Shown in pieces: positions 1-6,905 of a stretch of DNA of 9,104 nucleotides. A program made the position numbers and the translations under genes. Below the pieces are notes generated by a model. That model made no database searches. It was given only the letters and a program-made list of their open reading frames with translations, and was not told where the DNA came from. This DNA comes from Pseudomonadota bacterium (GTDB taxonomy: Bacteria; Pseudomonadota; Gammaproteobacteria; Xanthomonadales; Xanthomonadaceae). Every line of letters starts with the position of its first letter. Positions within the stretch are counted from its first letter, which is position 1. The DNA lies in contig JAFAFY010000157.1 in NCBI GenBank assembly GCA_023423235.1, positions 1 to 9,104 of the forward strand, given 5' to 3'.

Positions 1-740
1 AGGCGCTGCTGATCCTTGCCCTCGCGGTGCAGAGTGCGCGCCTGCTGTGGGCGCTCGCGGTGCCGTCCGGCGCCCTCCTTCCCGCGGCCCCGGCCACCCC
101 GCAGCCCATGCAGCAGGTCACCTACTCCGGTCACGATCCGTTCCGCCTGGCGCAGGGCACGGGCGCGGTTGCCGGCAGCCTGCGCGAGTGGACCCTGCAC
201 GGCCTGCGCACCACCGCGCCCGGTCTCGCCGGCGCCGCCTACCTGTCGCGGCAGAACCAGCCGCAGGCGGCCTACGGGGTCGGCGACGCGCTCGACGGCG
301 GCCTGGTGCTGGCGGCGATCGCCAGCGACCACATCGTGCTGCGCGACGGCGACGGTGTGCATCGCCTCGACCTCCCGGCACCGGCGAACATGCCCGTGGC
401 GCCTGCAGCGGCAAGACCCGGCGCAACCCCGGCCGCGCCCGCAGGCACGCAGCCGCACGCGGTCGCGGCCAACCGCCTGCTTGGCGGGACCGGCCTGCAA
501 GCGCGCCACGAGAACGGCCGGGTCACCGGCTACACCCTGATGCCCGGCGCCAACGATGCCCTGCTGCGGATGGCGGGCCTGCAGCCCGGCGACATCCTGC
601 TTGCGGTCGACGGCCAGTCCCTGGATGCCGAACGCCTGCAGCAACTGGCGGGCGAACTGCGGCCCGGCGCGCGCGCGCAGCTGCGGATCGAGCGCAATGG
701 CCAGCAACACGAGATCGTCGTTGGAGGCGAGACCCCATGA
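1..740 (+). CDS. gspC: Type II secretion system protein GspC (5' partial), inner-membrane clamp with PDZ domain
   Basis: The frame is open from the window edge (first complete codon at 3) to the TGA at 738-740, giving 245 visible residues. The true start lies upstream, and probably only a short N-terminal segment is missing. The visible N-terminus is a hydrophobic helix rich in Leu, Ala, Val and Trp (about nt 3-65), the single transmembrane anchor expected of GspC. A periplasmic HR-type domain follows (about nt 115-385), containing an AAYGVGD...GLVLAAIASDHIVLRDGDGVHRL stretch split by a short linker. An Ala/Pro-rich linker leads to a C-terminal PDZ domain (about nt 460-735) with the hallmark GLQPGDILLAVDGQSL. 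In this family the HR domain contacts the N0 domain of GspD, and the PDZ domain contributes to substrate or secretin interaction. The stop overlaps the gspD start as ATGA. The family is assigned from domain order and from being directly upstream of gspD. Confidence 0.93.
   Translation, partial: ALLILALAVQSARLLWALAVPSGALLPAAPATPQPMQQVTYSGHDPFRLAQGTGAVAGSLREWTLHGLRTTAPGLAGAAYLSRQNQPQAAYGVGDALDGGLVLAAIASDHIVLRDGDGVHRLDLPAPANMPVAPAAARPGATPAAPAGTQPHAVAANRLLGGTGLQARHENGRVTGYTLMPGANDALLRMAGLQPGDILLAVDGQSLDAERLQQLAGELRPGARAQLRIERNGQQHEIVVGGETP
723..727 (+). promoter_or_regulatory. Shine-Dalgarno sequence of gspD
   Basis: GGAGG lies inside the end of gspC, 9 nt before the ATG at 737. It supports that start for gspD over the much longer open frame that continues upstream across gspC in the same phase. 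Confidence 0.7.
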
Positions 741-2803
741 CCCGTCACGCCCCGCCACGCGCGCCCGGCATCGCCCTGGGCCTGCTGCTGGCCACCGTGC
801 CGCTGGCGCACCCACCGGCGCTGGCGCAGTCCGCCCCGGCCGTGCGCATGCAGAACGTGGACCTGCGCGCGTTCATCCAGGACGTCTCCCGCGCCACCGG
901 CACCACCTTCATCATCGACCCGCAGGTCCAGGGCAGCGTGGACATCCACCGCGACGCCGCGATGACCGACGAGGACCTGATCGGCGTGCTGCTGGTGGTC
1001 CTGCGCAGCAACGGCCTGGTCGCGGTACCCGCCGGCCGCGCGACCTACCGCGTGGTGCCCGACGATACCGCGGCGCAGCAGCCGGGCGCCGCGCTGGGCT
1101 TCTCCACCGAGGTGGTGCGCCTGCAGCGGCTGGACGCGCGCAGCGCCGCCGAAACCCTCAAGCCCCTGCTCGGGCGCGGCGGCGTGGTGATGGCGCTGCC
1201 GCAGGGCAACCAGCTGCTGGTCGCCGACTACACCGATAACATCCGCCGCGTGCGCCAGCTGATCGCGCGCATCGACAGCGACAGCGCCAGCCTCGACACC
1301 GTGACCCTGCGCAACACCTCCGCGCGCGAGATGGCCGCCACCCTGCGCGAGGTGTTCGGCATCGCCGGCGACGGCGGCTCGGCGCTGTCGATATTGCCGG
1401 TGGAGAGCAGCAACTCGCTGGTGATCCGCGGCGACACGGCGATGATCCGCGACGTGGTGAAGATGGCGCTGGACCTGGACGCGCGCGCCCAGAGCAGTGG
1501 CGACGTGGCGGTGGTGCGGCTGCAGCATGCCAGCGCCGACCAGCTGCTGACCGTGCTGCAGCAGCTCATCGGCCAGGCGCCGGACGGTGCAGCCGGCGCC
1601 ACCGCCGAGGCCACACGCACCGCCGCGCCAGCCGACACGGCCAGCGCCCAGATCATCAGCCCGGCCGGCGGCAAGCGCCCGACCATCGTCCGCTACCCCG
1701 GCTCGAATTCGCTGATCATCCACGCCGACCCCGACACCCAGCGCACGTTGCTGGACGTGATCCGCCAGCTCGACGTGCGCCGCGAGCAGGTGCTGGTGGA
1801 GGCGATCGTGGTCGAGATCTCCGACGATGCCTCGCGCCGCCTCGGCACCCAGTTGCTGCTGGCCGGCAAGAACGGCAGCGTGCCGATCGCCGCGACCCAG
1901 TATTCGAACTCCGGGGTGGGCATCGTGCCGCTGGCCGGCGCCGCGCTGGCCGGACGCAGCAGCAGCGACGACGACGGCGAGGACACCGTCGCGGAACTGG
2001 CCCGCGAGGCGGCCGCGCGCTCGCTGCTGGGCCTGAGCGGCGGCCTGTTCGGGCTGGCGCGCGAGAGCGGCGACAACGTCTTCGGCCTGATCATCGAGGC
2101 GGTGCAGAGCGACACCAGCTCCAACCTGCTGTCGACGCCGTCGATCCTGACCCTCGACAACGAGGAGGCGCGCATCCTGGTCGGCCAGGAAGTGCCGCTG
2201 ACCACCGGCGAGGCGCTGAGCAGCAACTACGACAACGCCTTCCGCACCATCCAGCGCGAGGACGTCGGCGTGCAGCTGACCGTGCGCCCGCAGATCAACA
2301 GCGGCGGCGGCATCACCCTGCAGATCAAGCAGGAGGTCTCCGGCGTCGCCGGCCCGGTCAGCAGCGACTACCAGGAGCTGATCCTCAACAAGCGCGAGAT
2401 CCAGACCAACGTGGTGGTCGACGACGGCGCGATCGTCGTGCTGGGCGGCCTGCTCGACCACAACGACCGCCACACCGTGGAGAAGGTGCCGCTGCTGGGC
2501 GACATCCCGGTGATCGGCGCGCTGTTCCGCAGCCGCGCCCGCAGCGGGGCCAAGACCAACCTGATGGTGTTCCTGCGGCCGACGATCCTGCGCGGCGCCG
2601 AGGATGCCCGCCGCATCACCGGCCAGCGCTACGGCTACGTGCGCGACCAGCAGCTCGGCCCGCGCTCGCCCGAGGCCGCGCTCGACCGGCTGGTGCGCGA
2701 GTACCTGCAGACGACCCCGCCCGATGCGCTGCCGCCGTCGGTCCCCGCGCCCGCGTCCATTCCGGCGCCGCTGCCGCCGGCGGCCGAATCCGCGCAGCCA
2801 TGA
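737..2803 (+). CDS. gspD: Type II secretion system secretin GspD
   Basis: This 688-residue protein forms the multimeric outer-membrane channel through which folded exoproteins leave the cell. A Sec signal peptide is clear: a basic N-terminus, a hydrophobic core at about residues 11-24, and a likely ALA^QS cleavage after residue 30. The periplasmic rings follow: N0 (about 35-110), N1 (about 123-180), N2 (about 187-248) and N3 (about 255-352). The C-terminal secretin domain (about 355-620) has GQEVPLTTG at 483-491, the REDVGVQLTVRPQIN stretch, and the signature VPLLGDIPVIGALF from 584 on. An Ala/Thr-rich loop interrupts N3, and an acidic Ser/Asp patch sits at 408-416. The last 40 or so residues are Pro/Ala-rich, with no recognisable pilotin-binding S-domain. 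The start at 737 is set by the signal peptide, the GGAGG upstream and the ATGA overlap with gspC. It overlaps gspE in the same way. Confidence 0.98.
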   Translation: MTRHAPPRAPGIALGLLLATVPLAHPPALAQSAPAVRMQNVDLRAFIQDVSRATGTTFIIDPQVQGSVDIHRDAAMTDEDLIGVLLVVLRSNGLVAVPAGRATYRVVPDDTAAQQPGAALGFSTEVVRLQRLDARSAAETLKPLLGRGGVVMALPQGNQLLVADYTDNIRRVRQLIARIDSDSASLDTVTLRNTSAREMAATLREVFGIAGDGGSALSILPVESSNSLVIRGDTAMIRDVVKMALDLDARAQSSGDVAVVRLQHASADQLLTVLQQLIGQAPDGAAGATAEATRTAAPADTASAQIISPAGGKRPTIVRYPGSNSLIIHADPDTQRTLLDVIRQLDVRREQVLVEAIVVEISDDASRRLGTQLLLAGKNGSVPIAATQYSNSGVGIVPLAGAALAGRSSSDDDGEDTVAELAREAAARSLLGLSGGLFGLARESGDNVFGLIIEAVQSDTSSNLLSTPSILTLDNEEARILVGQEVPLTTGEALSSNYDNAFRTIQREDVGVQLTVRPQINSGGGITLQIKQEVSGVAGPVSSDYQELILNKREIQTNVVVDDGAIVVLGGLLDHNDRHTVEKVPLLGDIPVIGALFRSRARSGAKTNLMVFLRPTILRGAEDARRITGQRYGYVRDQQLGPRSPEAALDRLVREYLQTTPPDALPPSVPAPASIPAPLPPAAESAQP

Positions 2804-4293
2804 CCGCTGCCAGCGCGCCGCTGCCCTACGCCTTCGCCAAGCGCCATGGCGTGCTGCTGCTGGGCGCTGTCGACGGCCGCCCGCGCGTGGGCCTGCGCGA
2901 GGACGGCGACCGCCTGGCGCTGATCGAGGTCCGCCGCGTGCTGGGCTGCGAGCCTGGCGTCGAAGCGATGCCCAGCCGCGCCTTCGACCGGCTGCTGTCG
3001 GAGGTCTACGCCGACGCCACCCTCGACAGCGCCGGCAACGTCGACGATTTCGCCCGCGACGGCGGGCTCGACGCGCTGGTCGACGACATCCCGGCCACCG
3101 CCGACCTGCTGGAAAGCCAGGACGATGCGCCGGTGATCCGCCTGATCAACGGCATGATCGCCGAGGCCGCGCGGCTCGGCGCTTCCGACGTGCACATCGA
3201 GGCGTTCGAATCCGCGCTGCGGGTGCGCTTCCGGGTCGACGGGGTGATGCGCGAGGCGCTGAACCTGCCGCCGCGCATCGCGCCGATGCTGGTGTCGCGG
3301 GTCAAGGTCATGGCCCGGCTGGACATCGCCGAGAAGCGCGTGCCGCAGGATGGCCGGGTGTCGCTGGCGATGGGCGCCAAGGTACTGGACGTGCGCGTGT
3401 CCACCCTGCCCACCCGCGGCGGCGAGCGCGTGGTGATGCGCATCCTCGACAAGGACGGCGGCGCGATGCGCCTCGACCAGCTGGGCATGGCGCCGGCGGT
3501 GCTGGCGGTGCTGCGCCGCACCCTGCGCACGCCCAACGGCATCGTGCTGGTCACGGGCCCCACCGGCTCGGGCAAGACCACGACACTCTATGGCGCGCTG
3601 TCGGAACTCAACGACGGCCAGCGCAACATCCTGACCGTGGAGGACCCGGTCGAGTACGCGATCGAGGGCATCGGCCAGACCCAGGTCAGCACGCGCGTGG
3701 GCATGAGTTTCGCCGCCGGCCTGCGCGCGATCCTGCGCCAGGACCCGGACGTGATCATGGTCGGCGAGATCCGCGACACCGAGACCGCGCAGATCGCGGT
3801 GCAGGCCAGCCTCACCGGGCACATGGTGCTCTCGACCGTGCACACCAACGACGCCGCTGGCGCGATCACCCGCCTGCGCGACATCGGCATCGAATCCTTC
3901 CTGCTGGCTTCCAGCCTGCGCCTGGTGGTGGCGCAGCGGCTGGTGCGCCGGCTGTGTCCGCATTGCCGCCAGGCCGTGGCGCCCGATGCGCTGGCCACCC
4001 GACTGATGGGCGCCGACTACCTTGGCGACGTCCACCGCAGCCCCGGCTGCGCGCACTGCCAGCACACCGGCTATGCCGGGCGCATCGGCATCCACGAGCT
4101 CATCGTGGTCGACGACACCATCCGCCGGCTGATCACCGAAGGCGCGGACGAGGACGCGATCGCCGGCGCCGCGCAGGCCCAGGGCGACCGTCTGGCCGGC
4201 GCCGCGCGCGCCGCGGTCGCCGCCGGCATCACCAGCGTGGAGGAGGCCTTCCGGGTCACGCGCCAGGAGCTGGACCCCGATGGCGGCCTATGA
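2800..4293 (+). CDS. gspE: Type II secretion system ATPase GspE
   Basis: This 497-residue cytoplasmic AAA+ ATPase has the usual family length and forms the hexameric motor that powers pseudopilus assembly. The N-terminal N1E domain (about 1-90) opens with LPYAFAKRHGVLLL; in this family it binds the cytoplasmic domain of GspL. N2E contains GASDVHIE at 127-134 and RVPQDGR at 180-186. The catalytic domain has Walker A GPTGSGKT at 253-260, the Asp box LTVEDPVEY at 278-286, a Walker B region around RQDPDVIMVGEIRD at 313-326 with catalytic Glu323, and a His box ending in STVHTND at 345-351. A zinc-type tetracysteine motif is intact: C386-x2-C389 and C417-x2-C420. All catalytic residues are present, so the protein should be active. 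The start overlaps the gspD stop as ATGA. No strong ribosome site precedes it, so translation probably depends on coupling. Confidence 0.98.
   Translation: MTAASAPLPYAFAKRHGVLLLGAVDGRPRVGLREDGDRLALIEVRRVLGCEPGVEAMPSRAFDRLLSEVYADATLDSAGNVDDFARDGGLDALVDDIPATADLLESQDDAPVIRLINGMIAEAARLGASDVHIEAFESALRVRFRVDGVMREALNLPPRIAPMLVSRVKVMARLDIAEKRVPQDGRVSLAMGAKVLDVRVSTLPTRGGERVVMRILDKDGGAMRLDQLGMAPAVLAVLRRTLRTPNGIVLVTGPTGSGKTTTLYGALSELNDGQRNILTVEDPVEYAIEGIGQTQVSTRVGMSFAAGLRAILRQDPDVIMVGEIRDTETAQIAVQASLTGHMVLSTVHTNDAAGAITRLRDIGIESFLLASSLRLVVAQRLVRRLCPHCRQAVAPDALATRLMGADYLGDVHRSPGCAHCQHTGYAGRIGIHELIVVDDTIRRLITEGADEDAIAGAAQAQGDRLAGAARAAVAAGITSVEEAFRVTRQELDPDGGL
4265..4269 (+). promoter_or_regulatory. Shine-Dalgarno sequence of gspF
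   Basis: AGGAG lies within the end of gspE, 10 nt before the ATG at 4280. It supports a start that overlaps gspE by 14 nt. The ATG at 4290, which overlaps the gspE stop, is in another frame. Confidence 0.65.
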
Positions 4294-5488
4294 CTACGCC
4301 GCGCTGGATGTGCAGGGTCGCCTGCGCACCGGGGTGATCGCGGCCGACAGCAGTGCCCAGGCGCGCGGCCTGTTGCAGAAACAGCGGTTGGTGCCGGTGC
4401 GGCTGGAACAGGCGGCCGCGGCGTCCGCAAACCACTCGCGCACCCGCCGCGAGCGCTTCGCCAGCAAGGACCTGGTGCTGCTGACCCGCCAGCTCGCCAC
4501 CCTGGCCGAAGCCACCCCGCTGGAAGAAGCGCTGCGCACCATCGGCACCCAGAGCGACCGCGCCGGCGTGCGCCGCGTGGTCATGGCCACCCACGGCCTG
4601 CTGGTCGAGGGCTACCGGCTCGCCGATGCGATGGCCCGCCAGGGCAAGGCGTTCCCGCCGCTGTACCGGGCGATGGTCGCCGCCGGCGAAAGCGCCGGCG
4701 CGCTGCCGCAAATCCTCGAGCGCCTGGCCGACATGCTGGAAAAGCAGCAGCAGGTACGCGCGCGCCTGGTGACCACGCTGGCCTATCCCGCCGCGCTTGC
4801 CGTGACCGCGGCCCTGGTCGTGATCGCGCTGATGGTGTTCGTGGTGCCGCGGGTCGTCGAACAGTTCGATTCGATGGGCCGCGCCCTGCCGCTGCTGACC
4901 CGCATGGTGATCGCCGTCTCCGACGGCCTGGTGCACTGGGGGCCTGCCCTGCTGGTGCTGGCGGTCGCGGCCATCGGCGCGCTGGTCGCACTGCTGCGGC
5001 GCCCCGGTTTCCGCCTGGCGTTCGACCGTGCCCTGCTGCGGCTGCCGCTGCTCGGCCGGCTGCTGCGCGACGTCCATGCCGCGCGCATGTCGCGGATGCT
5101 GGCGACCATGCTGGCCAGCGGCCTGCCGCTGATGGAAGGCCTGTCGATCACCGCCGGCACGGTCGGCAACCCGGTGCTGCGCGCCGCCACCGAAACCATG
5201 GCGACCTCGATCCGCGAAGGCGGCAGCCTGACCGGTGCGCTGCGCCGCGCCGGCGTGTTCCCGCCGGTGATGGTCTACATGGCCACCAGCGGCGAGAACA
5301 GCGGCCGGCTGCCGGAGATGCTCGACCGCGGCGCCGACTACCTCGAACGCGAATTCGACACCTTCACCGCCACTGCGATGAGCCTGCTGGAGCCGGCGGT
5401 CATCGTCGTGCTGGGCGGCGTGGTGGCGATGATCGTGCTGTCGATCCTGCTGCCCATCCTGCAGTTCAACACCCTGGGCCTGGCATGA
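4280..5488 (+). CDS. gspF: Type II secretion system inner-membrane platform protein GspF
   Basis: This 402-residue polytopic protein is the core of the inner-membrane platform and couples GspE to pseudopilin insertion. It starts MAAYDYAALD, typical of the family. Two tandem T2SF cytoplasmic domains are visible (about 66-165 and 265-370). Each carries the conserved Gly-Glu-x-x-Gly signature: GESAGALP at 136-143 and GENSGRLP at 338-345. Three hydrophobic segments are predicted at about 169-189, 219-239 and 372-394, matching the three-helix topology of the family. The gene overlaps gspE by 14 nt. Its stop is overlapped by an ATG in the gspG frame at 5485, but the better gspG start is 59 nt further on. 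Confidence 0.97.
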   Translation: MAAYDYAALDVQGRLRTGVIAADSSAQARGLLQKQRLVPVRLEQAAAASANHSRTRRERFASKDLVLLTRQLATLAEATPLEEALRTIGTQSDRAGVRRVVMATHGLLVEGYRLADAMARQGKAFPPLYRAMVAAGESAGALPQILERLADMLEKQQQVRARLVTTLAYPAALAVTAALVVIALMVFVVPRVVEQFDSMGRALPLLTRMVIAVSDGLVHWGPALLVLAVAAIGALVALLRRPGFRLAFDRALLRLPLLGRLLRDVHAARMSRMLATMLASGLPLMEGLSITAGTVGNPVLRAATETMATSIREGGSLTGALRRAGVFPPVMVYMATSGENSGRLPEMLDRGADYLEREFDTFTATAMSLLEPAVIVVLGGVVAMIVLSILLPILQFNTLGLA

Positions 5489-5547
5489 CGCGGCGCCCCG
5501 CCGCCACGCGCCGCCCGTCCCTTCCCCCGCCCGACCAGGAGCCGGAC
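5489..5547 (+). other. gspF-gspG leader, the only sizeable gap in the operon
   Basis: These 59 nt separate the gspF stop from the preferred gspG start. They contain a pyrimidine-rich tract (about 5514-5532, almost all C with a few T) followed directly by the gspG Shine-Dalgarno sequence. I see no convincing promoter or hairpin. If translation starts at 5485 instead, the stretch is coding, and its codons do have high GC at the third position. Confidence 0.4.
5537..5541 (+). promoter_or_regulatory. Shine-Dalgarno sequence of gspG, decides the start
   Basis: AGGAG lies 6 nt before the ATG at 5548, the best-spaced Shine-Dalgarno sequence in the window. It favours 5548 over the in-frame upstream ATG at 5485, which has no comparable site. 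Confidence 0.7.
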
Positions 5548-6021
5548 ATGTTCAACCCCATCCCACATCGACAAGCCGCCCGCCTCGCCACCCGGCGCAC
5601 GCACCCGCAGACCGGCTTCACCCTGGTCGAGCTGATGGTGGTCATCGTCATCATCGGCCTGCTGGCCACGGTGGTGGTGATCAACGTCATGCCCAGCCAG
5701 GACCGCGCGATGGTCGAGAAGGCGCGCGCGGACATCGCCGTGCTCGAGCAGGCGCTGGATACCTACCGCCTCGACCAGTTGCGCTACCCGCGCAGCGAAC
5801 ACGGCCTGCAGGCGCTGGTGCGTGCGCCGGCCGGCCTGTCGCGGCCGGAGCGCTACCGCAGTGGCGGCTATGTGCGCCGGCTGCCGCTCGACCCCTGGGG
5901 CAACGCCTACCAGTACCGCCAGCCGGGCCGCGACGGCCGCGCTTTCGACGTGTTCTCGTTTGCCGCCGACGGCGCCGAGGGCGGCGAAGGCGACAACGCC
6001 GACATCGGCAACTGGGACTGA
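5548..6021 (+). CDS. gspG: Major pseudopilin GspG
   Basis: This is the main subunit of the periplasmic pseudopilus. From the ATG at 5548 it has 157 residues: a basic leader of 23, then the prepilin peptidase site TG^FTLVELMVV with the conserved Glu at mature position 5. The long hydrophobic helix forms the pseudopilus core. The globular part has the GspG hallmark DPWGNAYQYR and a C-terminal calcium-binding-type loop, DGAEGGEGDNADIGNW, with several Asp and Glu that could act as ligands. The mature protein is about 134 residues, normal for the family. An in-frame ATG at 5485 overlaps the gspF stop and would add 21 residues, giving a 44-residue Pro/Arg-rich leader. I prefer 5548 because of the AGGAG 6 nt upstream and the shorter leader. 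Processing at the same Phe would give the same mature protein from either start. Confidence 0.95.
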   Translation: MFNPIPHRQAARLATRRTHPQTGFTLVELMVVIVIIGLLATVVVINVMPSQDRAMVEKARADIAVLEQALDTYRLDQLRYPRSEHGLQALVRAPAGLSRPERYRSGGYVRRLPLDPWGNAYQYRQPGRDGRAFDVFSFAADGAEGGEGDNADIGNWD

Positions 6022-6025
6022 GCCC

Positions 6026-6541
6026 ATGCATGCGGCCGGCCCTTGCCTGCCCGTTGCGCCGCTGCGCGCAGGGCATGCCGTGCGCAGGCGCGGCCGCGGC
6101 GCCGGCTTCACCCTGGTGGAGATCCTGGTGGTGCTGGCGATCCTCGGCCTGCTGGCCGGCGTGGTGGCGCTGACCCTGCCCGACGACCGCGCGGCGCTCG
6201 ACCGCCAGGCCGACCGGTTCGCCAGCCACCTGCTGCGGGCGCGCGAGGAGGCGATCATCGGCGCGCGCAGCGTGCGCGTCAGCGCCGATGCCGACGGCTA
6301 TGCCTTCGCCCGGCTGCAGTCCGGGCAGTGGACGGCGATCGACGGCAACGCATTCGCACCCCGGCGCTGGCCCGACGGCATCGCGCCGGCGATCGACCCG
6401 CGCGCGCCGCGCACCAGTTTCGCGTTCGACCCGACCGGCGCCGCGGAACCGCAGCGCCTGCTGCTGGCGCGCGGCCCCGACCGGGTGGCGGTCGTCCTGG
6501 ACGCCGGCGGCAAGGTGACGCGCGATGCGCGCCCCCGCTGA
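6026..6541 (+). CDS. gspH: Minor pseudopilin GspH
   Basis: This minor pseudopilin joins the pseudopilus tip region with I, J and K. From the ATG at 6026 it has 171 residues, with a 27-residue leader before the prepilin peptidase site AG^FTLVEILVV (Glu at mature position 5). A hydrophobic helix ends near LTLPDD. The rest is a GspH-type globular domain, including the region REEAIIGARSVRVSADADGY that follows the helix in this family. The start is uncertain. An in-frame GTG at 6080, preceded by AGGG with 6-nt spacing, would give a 9-residue leader more like those of GspI and GspJ. The codons between 6026 and 6080 also have unusually weak GC at the third position for this window. The mature protein is unaffected. 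The gene begins 4 nt after gspG and overlaps gspI by 17 nt. Confidence 0.92.
   Translation: MHAAGPCLPVAPLRAGHAVRRRGRGAGFTLVEILVVLAILGLLAGVVALTLPDDRAALDRQADRFASHLLRAREEAIIGARSVRVSADADGYAFARLQSGQWTAIDGNAFAPRRWPDGIAPAIDPRAPRTSFAFDPTGAAEPQRLLLARGPDRVAVVLDAGGKVTRDARPR
6070..6073 (+). promoter_or_regulatory. Possible Shine-Dalgarno sequence for an alternative GTG start of gspH
   Basis: AGGG lies 6 nt before the in-frame GTG at 6080. It supports a shorter GspH with a 9-residue basic leader. The ATG at 6026 has no comparable site. Confidence 0.35.
6512..6517 (+). promoter_or_regulatory. Shine-Dalgarno sequence of gspI
   Basis: AAGGTG within the end of gspH lies 7 nt before the ATG at 6525. It supports that start and the 17-nt overlap of the two genes. 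Confidence 0.5.
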
Positions 6542-6905
6542 CGCCCGCCGCAGCCGCGGCTTCTCGCTGGTCGAGCTTCTGGTCGCGCTGGCGGTGTTCT
6601 CGCTGGCGGTCATCGCCCTGCTCAACCTGTCGGGACACAGCGCGCGCAGCGCCTGGCAGATCGAGGAACAGGTGCTGGCGGAGATCGTCGCCGCGAACGT
6701 CGCCGCCGAGGCCATGCTGGCCGATGCGGGCAGCCTGGCGGCGCCGGGGCACGGCAGCGAGACCCTGGGCGACCGCAGCTGGCGCTGGACGCGCGAGGCC
6801 AGCGTGCAGGGCGAAACGGGCCTGCTGCGGGTCGAGGTGCGGGTGGCGGCCGAGGGCGAGGACCGCATCGCCGCGCAGACCCAGTTGTTCCGGGGCGCCG
6901 AATGA
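6525..6905 (+). CDS. gspI: Minor pseudopilin GspI
   Basis: This 126-residue minor pseudopilin is thought to nucleate the tip complex with GspJ and GspK. A basic 12-residue leader (MRAPADARRSRG) precedes the prepilin peptidase site G^FSLVELLVALAVF, with Glu at mature position 5. After the hydrophobic helix, a small globular domain contains W-R-W and a terminal beta segment, LLRVEVRVAAEGEDR, typical of GspI/PulI proteins. Its length is normal for the family. The start overlaps gspH by 17 nt, and the stop overlaps the gspJ start as ATGA. Position between H and J and the short length favour GspI over other pseudopilins. Confidence 0.94.
   Translation: MRAPADARRSRGFSLVELLVALAVFSLAVIALLNLSGHSARSAWQIEEQVLAEIVAANVAAEAMLADAGSLAAPGHGSETLGDRSWRWTREASVQGETGLLRVEVRVAAEGEDRIAAQTQLFRGAE

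Noticed and set aside
47..736. Upstream in-frame extension of gspD to a 918-codon frame
   Set aside because: The extension overlaps gspC, is Arg/Pro/Ala-rich nonsense, and would bury the clear Sec signal peptide that starts at 737.
530..2473. 647-codon open frame on the minus strand
   Set aside because: It lies opposite gspD, and the translation is a low-complexity mix rich in Ala, Gly, His, Gln, Val and Asp with no domain. Long antisense frames are expected in very GC-rich DNA, where stop codons are rare.
2635..4095. 486-codon minus-strand frame opposite gspE
   Set aside because: Same artefact: the sense strand encodes an intact ATPase with all motifs, and the antisense product is a His/Gln/Ala-rich repeat-like sequence.
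2604..4337. 577-codon plus-strand frame across gspE
   Set aside because: Out of frame with gspE, Arg/Pro/Ala-rich and without domain features; a shadow of gspE.
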